The translations under genes and the position numbers were made by a program. This document shows positions 20,038 to 30,716 of a DNA stretch of 64,000 nt, one piece after another; position 1 is the stretch's first letter; the number at the start of each line of letters is the position of its first letter. Below the pieces are notes generated by a model, which worked only from the letters and a program-made list of their open reading frames with translations, had not been told where the DNA came from and did no database searches. Origin of the DNA: Caballeronia turbans (GTDB lineage: Bacteria > Pseudomonadota > Gammaproteobacteria > Burkholderiales > Burkholderiaceae); NCBI GenBank assembly GCA_001544655.2, contig FCOD02000005.1, forward strand, positions 298,440 through 362,439, read 5' to 3'.

Positions 20038-20418
20038 GAAATTCTCCGCGAGGGTTAGGTCTTAAGCCGGCTGCCGCATCCTGCGCCCGGTTTTTTCGCT
20101 TTCCGGACGCCGGACACCCTGGGTGCGCCGGCTTGCGTATCGACTTGAAACGATTTTCCAAGCCGCGATCCGTCAATCACTGCCGTCTTGTTCCATAGGA
20201 ACCATGATGGCAATCTGGATCACGACTTAGCCTTCGAGTATAGCATGTGAGGATTGGTCGGCTCAAGCCATGCGCGGATCGGAAACTGCGCGCCTTCGCG
20301 GCCAGCGGCCTTGCCGGCGCACCTTCCGCCCCGAACTATCCGGGTGCAGCGCAATTCTTAAGGTGCGATAATGCCGCTTTCGCGGCTCACTCCGCACCCA
20401 CGCATTTCGGCCCAAGTC
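20038..20418. other. Divergent rpsB/map intergenic region (rpsB leader)
   Basis: A 381-base gap. The left two-thirds should be the rpsB 5' leader; the promoter candidate is listed separately. On the map side, GATAAT at 20367-20372 could be a -10 box but lacks a good -35. No RNA gene or small coding sequence is evident. rpsB leaders in other bacteria bind S2 to repress translation; I could not verify the conserved fold by eye. Confidence 0.5.
20237..20266 (-). promoter_or_regulatory. Probable rpsB promoter
   Basis: On the minus strand, TTGAGC (20261-20266), an 18-base spacer, then TATACT (20237-20242). The -10 matches consensus at five of six positions and the -35 at four of six. Transcription would start near 20230, giving a leader of about 190 bases before rpsB. 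Confidence 0.6.
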
Positions 20419-21228
20419 ATGTCCATTACGCTGAAAAACGAACACGATATCGCGCAGATGCGCGTCGCCTGCCGGCTCGCCAGCGAAGTGCTCGATTTCA
20501 TCACGCCGCATATCGTTCCCGGCGTGACGACCGAGGAACTCGATCGCCTCTGTCACGAATACATGGTGAAGGAACAGGGCACCGTTCCCGCACCGCTCAA
20601 TTACCAGCCGCCCGGTTATCCGCCGTACCCGAAAGCCACCTGCATCTCGGTGAACGACGTGATCTGCCACGGCATCCCTGGCGAAAAGGTGCTGAAAAAC
20701 GGTGATGCGCTGAATATCGACATTACCGTCATCAAGAACGGCTATTTCGGTGATACGAGTCGGATGTTCATCGTCGGCGAGGGCTCGATTCTGGCAAAAC
20801 GCCTCGTCCAGACCACGTTCGACTGCATGTGGCTAGGCATCGACCAGGTGCGCCCCGGCGCGCATCTCGGCGACATCGGCGCGGCGATCCAGAAACACGC
20901 CGAGGCGCAGGGCTACAGCGTCGTGCGTGAATACTGCGGCCACGGCATCGGGCAGGTGTTCCACGAGGAGCCGCAGGTGCTGCACTACGGCCGTCCGGGC
21001 ACGGGCATCGAACTGCAGGCCGGCATGATTTTCACCGTCGAGCCCATGATCAACGCGGGCCGCCGCGAAATCCGCACGATGCCCGACCAGTGGACCGTCA
21101 AGACGCGCGACCGCAGCCTCTCGGCGCAGTGGGAGCACACGGTGCTCGTCACGCCGACAGGGTACGACGTGCTGACCGTCTCGGCGGGCACGCAGTCGCC
21201 GTCGCAACTGATTGCCGCAACCGCCTGA
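20419..21228 (+). CDS. map: Methionine aminopeptidase, type I
   Basis: Removes the initiator methionine from nascent proteins. The 269 residues hold all five metal ligands of the pita-bread fold: Asp101, Asp112, His175, Glu208 and Glu239, in the contexts [32 protein letters not shown] and QWEHTV. There is no N-terminal extension, so it is the type Ia form. The start is [15 protein letters not shown]. An ATG 48 bases earlier is not conserved. It is divergent from rpsB and followed by glnD 71 bases downstream. Confidence 0.97.
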   Translation: MSITLKNEHDIAQMRVACRLASEVLDFITPHIVPGVTTEELDRLCHEYMVKEQGTVPAPLNYQPPGYPPYPKATCISVNDVICHGIPGEKVLKNGDALNIDITVIKNGYFGDTSRMFIVGEGSILAKRLVQTTFDCMWLGIDQVRPGAHLGDIGAAIQKHAEAQGYSVVREYCGHGIGQVFHEEPQVLHYGRPGTGIELQAGMIFTVEPMINAGRREIRTMPDQWTVKTRDRSLSAQWEHTVLVTPTGYDVLTVSAGTQSPSQLIAATA

Positions 21229-21299
21229 ATCGCGTCTCCTGGCGCTCGCCGTGCATGCACTCGGGCGCATCCTTCCGTCGTCCTCGCCAATTTCCTTTC

Positions 21300-23885
21300 A
21301 TGAGCGTAACCGCCGCCGTCGCCACGCCCTGTGAAACGCTGCGCGCCGCCTACAAGGCAGCGAAGGCGGCGCTCATCGAACGCTTCGGTGCGGCGTCGAA
21401 CGTCGAGCCGCTGATGCACGCGCTCGCCCGCGCCACCGACGACGCGCTCAAAGGCGCGTGGGCTGCCTGCGCAATGCCCGGCGGCGCTACGCTCGTCGCG
21501 GTCGGCGGATATGGACGCGGCGAGCTCGCGCCCTATTCCGACGTAGACATTCTCGTGCTTCTTCCCGAGTCGTCGCCGCAAACCAGCGATGCGGAGCTGA
21601 ACGGCTGCGTCGAGCGTTTCATCGGCATGGCGTGGGATCTGGGACTCGATATCGGCAGCAGCGTGCGCTCGGTCGAGCAATGCATCGCCGAGGCCAGCAA
21701 TGACATCACCGTGCAGACCTCGCTGCTCGAAGCGCGGCGCATTTGCGGCGACATGCCGCTTTTCCAGCGCTTCTCCGCGCGCTATCGCGAGACACTGGAT
21801 CCGCGCGCGTTCTTCCAGGCGAAAGTGCTGGAAATGCGCCAGCGTCACGCGAAGTTTCAGGACACGCCCTACAGCCTCGAGCCGAACATCAAGGAAAGTC
21901 CCGGTGGCCTGCGCGATCTGCAACTGATTTTATGGATCGCTCGCGCGGCGGGCTTCGGCAGCAGCTGGCGCGAACTCGACGCGCGCGGGCTCATCACCGA
22001 GCGCGAAGCACGCGAGCTGCGCCGCAACGAAGGTTTTCTGAAGGCGCTGCGCGCGCGTCTGCACGTGATCGCGAAGCGTCGCCAGGACATTCTCGTGTTC
22101 GATCTGCAGACGCCCCTCGCGGAAAGCTTCGGCTTCGAGGCGACCACCGCCAAGCGCGCGAGCGAGCAACTGATGCGTCGCTATTACTGGGCGGCGAAGG
22201 CGGTCACGCAGCTCGCGACCATTCTGATCCAGAACGTCGAGGCACAGCTTTTCCCGTCGACGAGCGGCATCACGCGCGTCATTTCCGGACGCTTCGTCGA
22301 GAAGCAAGGCATGCTGGAAATCGCCCGCGACGACGTGTTCGAGCGCGAGCCGCACGCGATTCTCGAAGCGTTTCTGCTGTACGAACAGACGCGCGGCATC
22401 AAGGGATTCTCCGCGCGCACGCTGCGCGCGATCTACAACGCGCGTGATCTGATGGACCGCGACTGGCGGCGCGATCCCGAAAATCGCCGGCTTTTCATGG
22501 AGATCCTCAAGCAGCCCGAAGGCATCACGCACGCATTTCGCCTGATGAACCAGACGAGCGTGCTCGGGCGCTATCTGCTGAACTTCCGGCGTATCGTCGG
22601 GCAGATGCAGCACGATCTCTATCACGTCTATACCGTCGATCAGCACATTCTGATGGTGCTGCGTAACCTGCGCCGCTTTGCGATCGCCGAGCATGCGCAC
22701 GAGTACCCGTTCTGCAGTCAGTTGATGGGCAACTTCGAGCGTCCGTGGGTACTTTATGTCGCGGCGCTCTTTCACGATATCGCGAAGGGCCGCGGCGGCG
22801 ATCACTCGACGCTCGGCATGGCGGACGCCCGGCGCTTCTGCCGCGAGCACGACATCGGGGCCGAAGATACCGAGCTCGTCGTCTGGCTCGTGCAACAGCA
22901 TCTGACGATGAGCCAGGTCGCGCAGAAGCAGGACACGAGCGACCCGGAAGTCATCAAGCAATTCGCGTCGGTGGTGAAAACAGAGAGGCGGCTCACCGCG
23001 CTTTACCTGTTGACCGTCGCCGATATCCGCGGCACGAGCCCGAAGGTCTGGAACAACTGGAAAGGCAAGCTTCTCGAAGACCTTTTCCGTGCGACGCAGG
23101 CAGTGCTCGGCGGCGCGCAGCCGGATACGCATTCGGAGCTCAAGTCGCGGCAGGAAGCGGCGCTGGCGCTGCTGCGCCTGGAAACCGTGCCGGAGCACGC
23201 GCAAAAGCGCCTGTGGGATCAGCTCGACGTCGGCTATTTCCTGCGCCACGATCCGGCCGACATCGCGTGGCAGACGCGTGTGCTCTACCGGCACGTGGAA
23301 AGCGACGAGCCGATCGTGCGCGCGCGGCCCTCACCCATCGGCGCGGCCTTGCAGGTGCTGGTCTACGTGAAGGATCGGCCCGATCTCTTCGCCGGCATCT
23401 GCGCGTATTTCGACAAGAACGGTCTCTCCGTGCTCGATGCCCGCGTCACGACGACGCGCCACGGCTACGCACTCGATAACTTCCTCGTCGCCCATCCGGA
23501 TCACGATGGGAGTTATCGCGACATCGCCAATCTGGTCGAGCAGCAACTGGCGGCGCTGCTCGCGGACGAGCGCATTCTGCCGGAACCGTCGAAGGGCCGC
23601 GTGTCGCGGCTCGTGCGCACGTTTCCGATCACGCCGCGCGTGGACCTGCGTCCCGACGACCGCGGCCAGTACTACATCCTGTCCGTGTCGGCCAACGACC
23701 GGCAGGGCCTTCTTTATTCCATCGCGCGCGTTCTGGCGCAACACCGGATCGGCGTGCAGGCGGCACGGATCAACACGCTCGGCGAACGCGTCGAGGACGT
23801 GTTCCTGATCGACGGCAAAAGCCTGTCGAACAACCGTACCCAGATCCAGGTGGAAACCGAACTGCTGCGCGCGATCGCAGCCTGA
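21300..23885 (+). CDS. glnD: Bifunctional uridylyltransferase/uridylyl-removing enzyme GlnD
   Basis: Glutamine sensor that adds UMP to or removes it from PII proteins, setting nitrogen assimilation. An 861-residue protein with the nucleotidyltransferase domain ([19 protein letters not shown], catalytic Asp81 and Asp83), an HD domain for UMP removal ([13 protein letters not shown], His492-Asp493) and two C-terminal ACT domains that sense glutamine ([20 protein letters not shown] and [20 protein letters not shown]). The start is [14 protein letters not shown], the length expected for the genus. It follows map and is 6 bases before the pseudouridine synthase gene, so the latter is probably co-transcribed. 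Confidence 0.97.
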   Translation: MSVTAAVATPCETLRAAYKAAKAALIERFGAASNVEPLMHALARATDDALKGAWAACAMPGGATLVAVGGYGRGELAPYSDVDILVLLPESSPQTSDAELNGCVERFIGMAWDLGLDIGSSVRSVEQCIAEASNDITVQTSLLEARRICGDMPLFQRFSARYRETLDPRAFFQAKVLEMRQRHAKFQDTPYSLEPNIKESPGGLRDLQLILWIARAAGFGSSWRELDARGLITEREARELRRNEGFLKALRARLHVIAKRRQDILVFDLQTPLAESFGFEATTAKRASEQLMRRYYWAAKAVTQLATILIQNVEAQLFPSTSGITRVISGRFVEKQGMLEIARDDVFEREPHAILEAFLLYEQTRGIKGFSARTLRAIYNARDLMDRDWRRDPENRRLFMEILKQPEGITHAFRLMNQTSVLGRYLLNFRRIVGQMQHDLYHVYTVDQHILMVLRNLRRFAIAEHAHEYPFCSQLMGNFERPWVLYVAALFHDIAKGRGGDHSTLGMADARRFCREHDIGAEDTELVVWLVQQHLTMSQVAQKQDTSDPEVIKQFASVVKTERRLTALYLLTVADIRGTSPKVWNNWKGKLLEDLFRATQAVLGGAQPDTHSELKSRQEAALALLRLETVPEHAQKRLWDQLDVGYFLRHDPADIAWQTRVLYRHVESDEPIVRARPSPIGAALQVLVYVKDRPDLFAGICAYFDKNGLSVLDARVTTTRHGYALDNFLVAHPDHDGSYRDIANLVEQQLAALLADERILPEPSKGRVSRLVRTFPITPRVDLRPDDRGQYYILSVSANDRQGLLYSIARVLAQHRIGVQAARINTLGERVEDVFLIDGKSLSNNRTQIQVETELLRAIAA

Positions 23886-23891
23886 GACTTT

Positions 23892-25922
23892 ATGCGCGTC
23901 AAACTGACAGCCAAACATCCGCGTCCCACCTCGGCGACGCGCTCACCGGTTCGAACCGGCACGACCACCGGGCGCAAGCCTGCTCGCGCGCCGGCGCCGG
24001 AAGAGGCGCATCCGAGGCGCGCGTCCCAGCCGACGACCGACAAGCGGGGCGATGCGCCCCGCGAAGCGCGTGCGTTCAAGCCGCGTGGCGACGATTCGCG
24101 CCCTGCGTCTGGCGAGCGAGGCCCGCGCAAGTCGTTCGAAGGTCGGCCGCCGGCGCGTGGCGAGCGTCCAGCGGGCAGCGACGAACGTCGTCCGTTCAAG
24201 CCGCGCGGCGACGATTCACGTCCTGCGTTCGGCGAGCGCGGTCCGCGCAAGTCGTTCGAAGGTCGGCCGCCGGCGCGTGGCGAACGGCCAGCGGGCAGCG
24301 ACGAACGTCGCCCGTTCAAGCCGCGCGGCGACGATTCACGTCCTGCGTTCGGCGAGCGCGGTCCGCGCAAGTCGTTCGAAGGTCGGCCGCCGGCGCGTGG
24401 CGAACGGCCAGCGGGCAGCGACGAGCGTCGCCCGTTCAAGCCGCGCGGCGGCGACGATTCGCGTCCTGCGTTTGGCGAGCGAGGCCCGCGCAAGTCGTTC
24501 GAAGGCCGGCCGCCGGCGCGTGGCGAGCGTCCCACGGGCAGCGACGAACGTCGCCCGTTCAAGCCGCGTGGCGACGATTCGCGTCCGGCGTTTGGCGAGC
24601 GAGGCCCGCGCAAGTCGTTCGAAGGTCGGCCGCCTGTACGCGGCGAACGGCCAGCTGGCAGCGACGAACGTCGTCCGTTCAAGCCGCGCGGCGACGATTC
24701 ACGTCCCGCGTTTGGCGAGCGCGGTCCACGCAAGTCGTTCGAGGGCCGGCCGCCTGTACGCGGCGAACGGCCAGCGGGCAGCGACGAACGTCGCCCTTTC
24801 AAGCCGCGCGGCGACGATTCACGTCCCGCGTTTGGCGAGCGCGGTCCGCGCAAGTCGTTCGAGGGCCGGCCGCCGGCACGCGGCGAACGCCCAGCGGGCA
24901 GCGACGAACGTCGCCCTTTCAAGCCGCGCGGCGACGATTCGCGTCCCGCGTTTGGCGAGCGCGGTCCGCGGAGATCGACTGACGATCGCCCATTCAGATC
25001 GCGCGAGGATCGGGCGCCGGGCGCGCGTCCGCCACGTCGTGACGACGATCGGCCATTCGCGAAACGCGACGATCGAGGCGAAACGCGCACGCCGGCAATG
25101 AAGCCCGCGACCGGCGCTTCGGCACCCGGCGCCGAATCCGCGCCGAAGCACCGCGATCACAACGACGGCCTCGTGCGTCTGTCGAAAGTGATGTCGGAAC
25201 TCGGCCTCTGCTCGCGCCGCGAGGCCGACGAATGGATCGAGAAAGGCTGGGTGCTTGTCGACGGAGAAGTCATCGACACGCTCGGCACGCGCATCCGTCC
25301 GACGCAGAACGTCGAAATCCTGCCCGCGGCGCGTTCGGCGCAGTCGCAACTCGTCACGATCCTGCTGCACAAGCCGGTCGGCTACGTGTCGGGTCAGGCG
25401 GAAGACGGCTACGAGCCCGCGGTCACGCTCATCAACCCGGCCAATCACTGGGAAGAGGATCGCTCGGGCATCCGTTTCGCGCCGGGGCATCTGCGCACGC
25501 TCGCGCCAGCGGGCCGTCTCGACATCGATTCCACCGGACTTCTCGTGCTGACACAGGACGGCCGCATCGCGAAGCAACTGATCGGCGGCCACTCGGAAGT
25601 CGATAAGGAGTACCTCGTGCGCGTGCGCTTCGGCGAGCACACGGTCGATGTCGAGCAGCACTTGCCCGCAGAGAAGCTCGCGCTCCTGCGTCACGGTCTC
25701 GAACTCGACGGCGTGCCGCTCAAGACGGCGCAAGTGAGCTGGCAGAACGGCGAACAGCTTCGCTTCGTGCTGCGCGAAGGCAAGAAGCGGCAGATTCGCC
25801 GGATGTGCGAACTGGTCGGGCTGGATGTCGTCGGTCTGAAGCGCATCCGCATGGGCCACGTCACGCTCGGCGCGCTGCCGCCCGGCCAGTGGCGCTACCT
25901 CGGCCCGAACGAAACTTTCTGA
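23892..25922 (+). CDS. Repeat-extended 23S rRNA pseudouridine synthase (RsuA/RluB/RluF family)
   Basis: Isomerises a specific uridine in rRNA. The 676-residue protein has two unlike halves. The N-terminal 420 or so residues are low complexity, basic and acidic, probably disordered. They carry seven nearly identical 40-residue repeats (residues 62-342), each with GDDSRPAFGERGPRKSFEG, plus a partial eighth. The C-terminal part is a normal enzyme: an S4 RNA-binding domain (VRLSKVMSELGLCSRREADE, from about residue 425) and the catalytic domain with AGRLDIDSTGLLVLTQDG (Asp544 the likely catalytic residue) and KKRQIRRMCELVGLDV. The catalytic motif looks more like RluF/RluE than RluB; the exact target is unsure. 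Disordered N-termini of this sort are common in burkholderial homologues, but perfect repeat arrays deserve attention. Confidence 0.9.
   Translation: MRVKLTAKHPRPTSATRSPVRTGTTTGRKPARAPAPEEAHPRRASQPTTDKRGDAPREARAFKPRGDDSRPASGERGPRKSFEGRPPARGERPAGSDERRPFKPRGDDSRPAFGERGPRKSFEGRPPARGERPAGSDERRPFKPRGDDSRPAFGERGPRKSFEGRPPARGERPAGSDERRPFKPRGGDDSRPAFGERGPRKSFEGRPPARGERPTGSDERRPFKPRGDDSRPAFGERGPRKSFEGRPPVRGERPAGSDERRPFKPRGDDSRPAFGERGPRKSFEGRPPVRGERPAGSDERRPFKPRGDDSRPAFGERGPRKSFEGRPPARGERPAGSDERRPFKPRGDDSRPAFGERGPRRSTDDRPFRSREDRAPGARPPRRDDDRPFAKRDDRGETRTPAMKPATGASAPGAESAPKHRDHNDGLVRLSKVMSELGLCSRREADEWIEKGWVLVDGEVIDTLGTRIRPTQNVEILPAARSAQSQLVTILLHKPVGYVSGQAEDGYEPAVTLINPANHWEEDRSGIRFAPGHLRTLAPAGRLDIDSTGLLVLTQDGRIAKQLIGGHSEVDKEYLVRVRFGEHTVDVEQHLPAEKLALLRHGLELDGVPLKTAQVSWQNGEQLRFVLREGKKRQIRRMCELVGLDVVGLKRIRMGHVTLGALPPGQWRYLGPNETF
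24075..24971 (+). repeat. Seven 120-bp tandem in-frame repeats plus partial copy
   Basis: Copies start at 24075, 24195, 24315, 24435, 24558, 24678 and 24798. A partial copy of 54 bases starts at 24918. All are 120 bp except copy four, which is 123 bp because of one extra glycine codon (GGC). Copies differ by a few mostly synonymous changes. Neighbouring copies share variants (five and six both have the Val codon in RPPVRGER; six and seven share GAGGGCCGG), as expected if copies arise by unequal exchange. The reading frame is kept throughout. Confidence 0.97.
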
Positions 25923-25942
25923 GCAAGAAGCCGCACACAGTC

Positions 25943-25969
25943 CGCCCGCACGTCCGTAACGTGCGGGCG
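25943..25969 (+). terminator. Hairpin after the pseudouridine synthase gene
   Basis: A perfect 11-bp stem (25943-25953 with 25959-25969) and a five-base loop, 20 bases after the stop codon. No T-run follows, so it may stabilise or process the mRNA, with the real terminator 40 bases further on. Confidence 0.55.
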
Positions 25970-26005
25970 AGCGCGTGTTGCGTCGCAAAAATACGACGTT
26001 CCAGC

Positions 26006-26049
26006 GAAAAAATCGGCACGATGCAGCCCCGGTCGTGCCTTTTCATTTT
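26006..26049. terminator. Likely intrinsic terminator
   Basis: GGCACGA (26015-26021) pairs with TCGTGCC (26033-26039) across an 11-base loop and is followed by TTTTCATTTT. Six A precede it on the other side. It is well placed to end the map-glnD-pseudouridine synthase transcript. Confidence 0.6.
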
Positions 26050-26191
26050 CAGCCGCTTTTTGACTAAAGAAAATGAATCGTCGATCCGATACACCTGTCA
26101 GGCGGATGCGCGCCACGCGCGGCCTCGTCGCTCAGGCAGACGGAAGCAGAATCAGCAGCATTGAACGGCATTGATGGATGGAGAAATGGCC

Positions 26192-26428
26192 ATGTCAGTT
26201 GAGATCATCGTTCGTGAGACCGGAACCGGTCTGGAGATCGTGAGCGGCCGGCGACGGCTCGAAGCCCTGCTCGCCCTGCGCGACGAAGTCGTCGTGATGA
26301 GCCCCGGCGTCGGCGAAATGGTCATCGCCCGCCTTCCCGATGGGCGCCTCCAGGCATCCGCGAATCCGGAGCACGTCGCCCTGTTCCGTCAGCCGGAAAT
26401 CAGCGGCAGCTCGAAAACGTTGGCGTAA
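26192..26428 (+). CDS. Small protein of unknown function
   Basis: A 78-residue protein starting MSVEIIVRETGTGLEIVSGR that I do not recognise. It has no signal peptide or membrane segment. The first half is strand-like with a GRRRLEALLALRDEVVVMSPG helix-strand region, suggesting a small alpha/beta domain. I chose ATG 26192, eight bases after GGAG. ATG 26186 and 26174 are also in frame but have poorer spacing. It is bracketed by the terminator at 26006-26049 and the hairpin at 26431-26450, so it is probably a monocistronic gene. Codon use matches the neighbours, with no sign of recent transfer. Confidence 0.7.
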   Translation: MSVEIIVRETGTGLEIVSGRRRLEALLALRDEVVVMSPGVGEMVIARLPDGRLQASANPEHVALFRQPEISGSSKTLA

Positions 26429-26452
26429 AAAAGCCGCTTCTGCCGAAGCGGC
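26427..26452 (-). terminator. Rho-independent terminator of def
   Basis: GCCGCTTC (26433-26440) and GAAGCGGC (26445-26452) form a perfect 8-bp stem. The six A at 26427-26432 give a U-tail on the minus strand, ending the ligA-def transcript. It lies immediately after the stop of the plus-strand small gene, so it serves the convergent end. Confidence 0.85.
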
Positions 26453-26489
26453 CTTCCGGTGATTTCCTCGCGGTTCGAACTGCGTAGCG

Positions 26490-29125
<2,636 letters not shown>

Positions 29126-29217
29126 TCAACCGACCGTTCGATTGTCTCAGAAGATCGGTAAATCGTGGCGTCGGCCGGATGGCCTAAGTGCGGGCCTCGG
29201 TGCGTCAGCACGCACGC

Positions 29218-29243
29218 AAAGAAAAGCGCCCCGGCCGGGGCGC
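29218..29243 (-). terminator. Rho-independent terminator of zipA
   Basis: A perfect 18-base GC palindrome (29226-29243) forms a strong stem. On the minus strand it is followed by TTTTCTTT. It lies 46 bases after the zipA stop and 120 bases before ligA, separating the two units. Confidence 0.75.
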
Positions 29244-29289
29244 GATTTCTTGCAGCGAGCGCGCATTGCGAGCCGCGCGCGTCGAACGC

Positions 29290-30540
29290 CTACTGGCTGA
29301 AAAGACGCCGCGTCGCGGGCGAGCCGGCCGGCATCCCCGCCTGCTCAAGCTTCGCATAAAGCGTCATCAACTGCTTTTCGATGGCGAGCAGCGCGGATTC
29401 GGGCAGCGGCCGCCGCTGATCGTCGACGACACGCGCGCCGATACGCTCCGAAAGCGACTTCGCGTAGTCGCACATCAGGCGAAAGGGCAGGATGTCCTCG
29501 TCGGCGACAGGCACATCGAGCACCAGCGTGATCATCTGGCCGCCCTTGTACGTGAGGTCGTCACGCAGGAAGTTGGTGTCGCCGAACTGGAGCATGAAGA
29601 CGGGATTCTGCTTCGCGTCGAGCTTCACGAAACGCGTGCCGTCGCGTGAAAGCAGGAGTCCGTCCTGCGACGCCACCGCCTGCACGTAGTTCGCGGACCA
29701 CGGCGCGCCGTCGGAGAGGATGTTGATCGAAAGCTGCGCGTCGCATTGCGCGGCGAACGCGTCGAGCTCGCGCGCCATGCCGACGGTCTCCATCATGTCG
29801 GGGAACTCGGGCGCGCCGTCGATGGCATCGGCGAGGCGCTGCACGCCCGTCACGAACTCGGAGAATTCGAGCTCGTTGAGCGGGCCGCTGCGGTTCGCGA
29901 GTTGCGCGGCCGCGCGCAGTTCATCATAGCGCACGCCGTTGCGCGGCAGTTCCCAGGCGGCCTCGCCCTCGGCCTTGCCTTCGATCGTGACGGGTTTCGT
30001 GCCCGCCCGACGCAGACGCTGCGCGAGCGGAATCACTCGATCGCCCGCGACCGGCGCGGCGAGCCGGATCGGCACGACGCAGTCGATGCGCCGATCCACC
30101 ACCGCCGGCGGCGCCGACGAAATCGTCGTCGCGGCGGGCATCACGGGCTCGGTGCGTTCATCGTCACCGTCGATTTCGGTTTCCTGCGCGGCGCCATTGG
30201 CGGACGTCGCCTCGGCCTGCAGATCGACGGCCGTGTCGGCAGGCGCGACCGGCGGCGCCGGATTCACGCCGCCGAAGCTCGGTTCCACGCGCGCATCGCG
30301 CGGTTTGTCGTCGGCGCCCTCGACCTCGCCCGAGACCGGCTCCCGCCGCGACTGGCGCACGGGCTCGATGAACGGCTGTTCGTCGTCGGTTTCGTGGCGC
30401 GCAAGCGCATCGGCCGCTTCATCGGGCATCGGACGCGGCATCTTGCGACGCACCTTCGCGCTCTGCCACGCGTTGTACACGACCACGCCGCCCACCACCA
30501 CGGCTCCGGCTCCAATCAAACCGAGTGTCAACTCGTCCAT
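29290..30540 (-). CDS. zipA: Cell division protein ZipA-like (FtsZ-binding)
   Basis: Anchors FtsZ to the inner membrane in the divisome. The 416 residues consist of an N-terminal transmembrane helix (LTLGLIGAGAVVVGGVVVYNAW, residues about 4-25), a long charged Pro/Ala/Glu-rich linker, and a C-terminal ZipA-type FtsZ-binding domain (about residues 180-400, for example ELEFSEFVTGVQRLADAID and LDVPVADEDILPFRLMCDYA). Start MDELTLGLIG at 30540. The longer upstream frame is not conserved. Betaproteobacterial members are divergent from E. coli ZipA. The zipA-ligA adjacency matches that of E. coli, and smc lies upstream, so the locus is concerned with division and chromosome maintenance. Confidence 0.85.
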   Translation of the reverse strand: MDELTLGLIGAGAVVVGGVVVYNAWQSAKVRRKMPRPMPDEAADALARHETDDEQPFIEPVRQSRREPVSGEVEGADDKPRDARVEPSFGGVNPAPPVAPADTAVDLQAEATSANGAAQETEIDGDDERTEPVMPAATTISSAPPAVVDRRIDCVVPIRLAAPVAGDRVIPLAQRLRRAGTKPVTIEGKAEGEAAWELPRNGVRYDELRAAAQLANRSGPLNELEFSEFVTGVQRLADAIDGAPEFPDMMETVGMARELDAFAAQCDAQLSINILSDGAPWSANYVQAVASQDGLLLSRDGTRFVKLDAKQNPVFMLQFGDTNFLRDDLTYKGGQMITLVLDVPVADEDILPFRLMCDYAKSLSERIGARVVDDQRRPLPESALLAIEKQLMTLYAKLEQAGMPAGSPATRRLFSQ

Positions 30541-30716
30541 GCAGGCTCCATCATTCTTTAGATTACGAAGCGCCGCGCGATCTGTCGCACGCATCGCGCC
30601 GCGTTCCGGCTTGTCGCCGCCGCCTGGCCGATGCGCGCCACTCCGCGCCTTGACGCACGCTGCCGGATCACTGTCCGGCCCTTCATTCAATCGAAACTTT
30701 TGCGAACCGCGATGCT

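Noticed and set aside
24075-24971. CRISPR-like periodic repeats
   Set aside because: The repeats abut each other with no unique spacers, are 120 bp long and are in frame inside a coding sequence.
23714-25090. A 458-residue minus-strand open frame across the repeat array
   Set aside because: The repeat length is a multiple of three, so one stop-free unit gives a long open frame on any strand. It has no start signal or domain.
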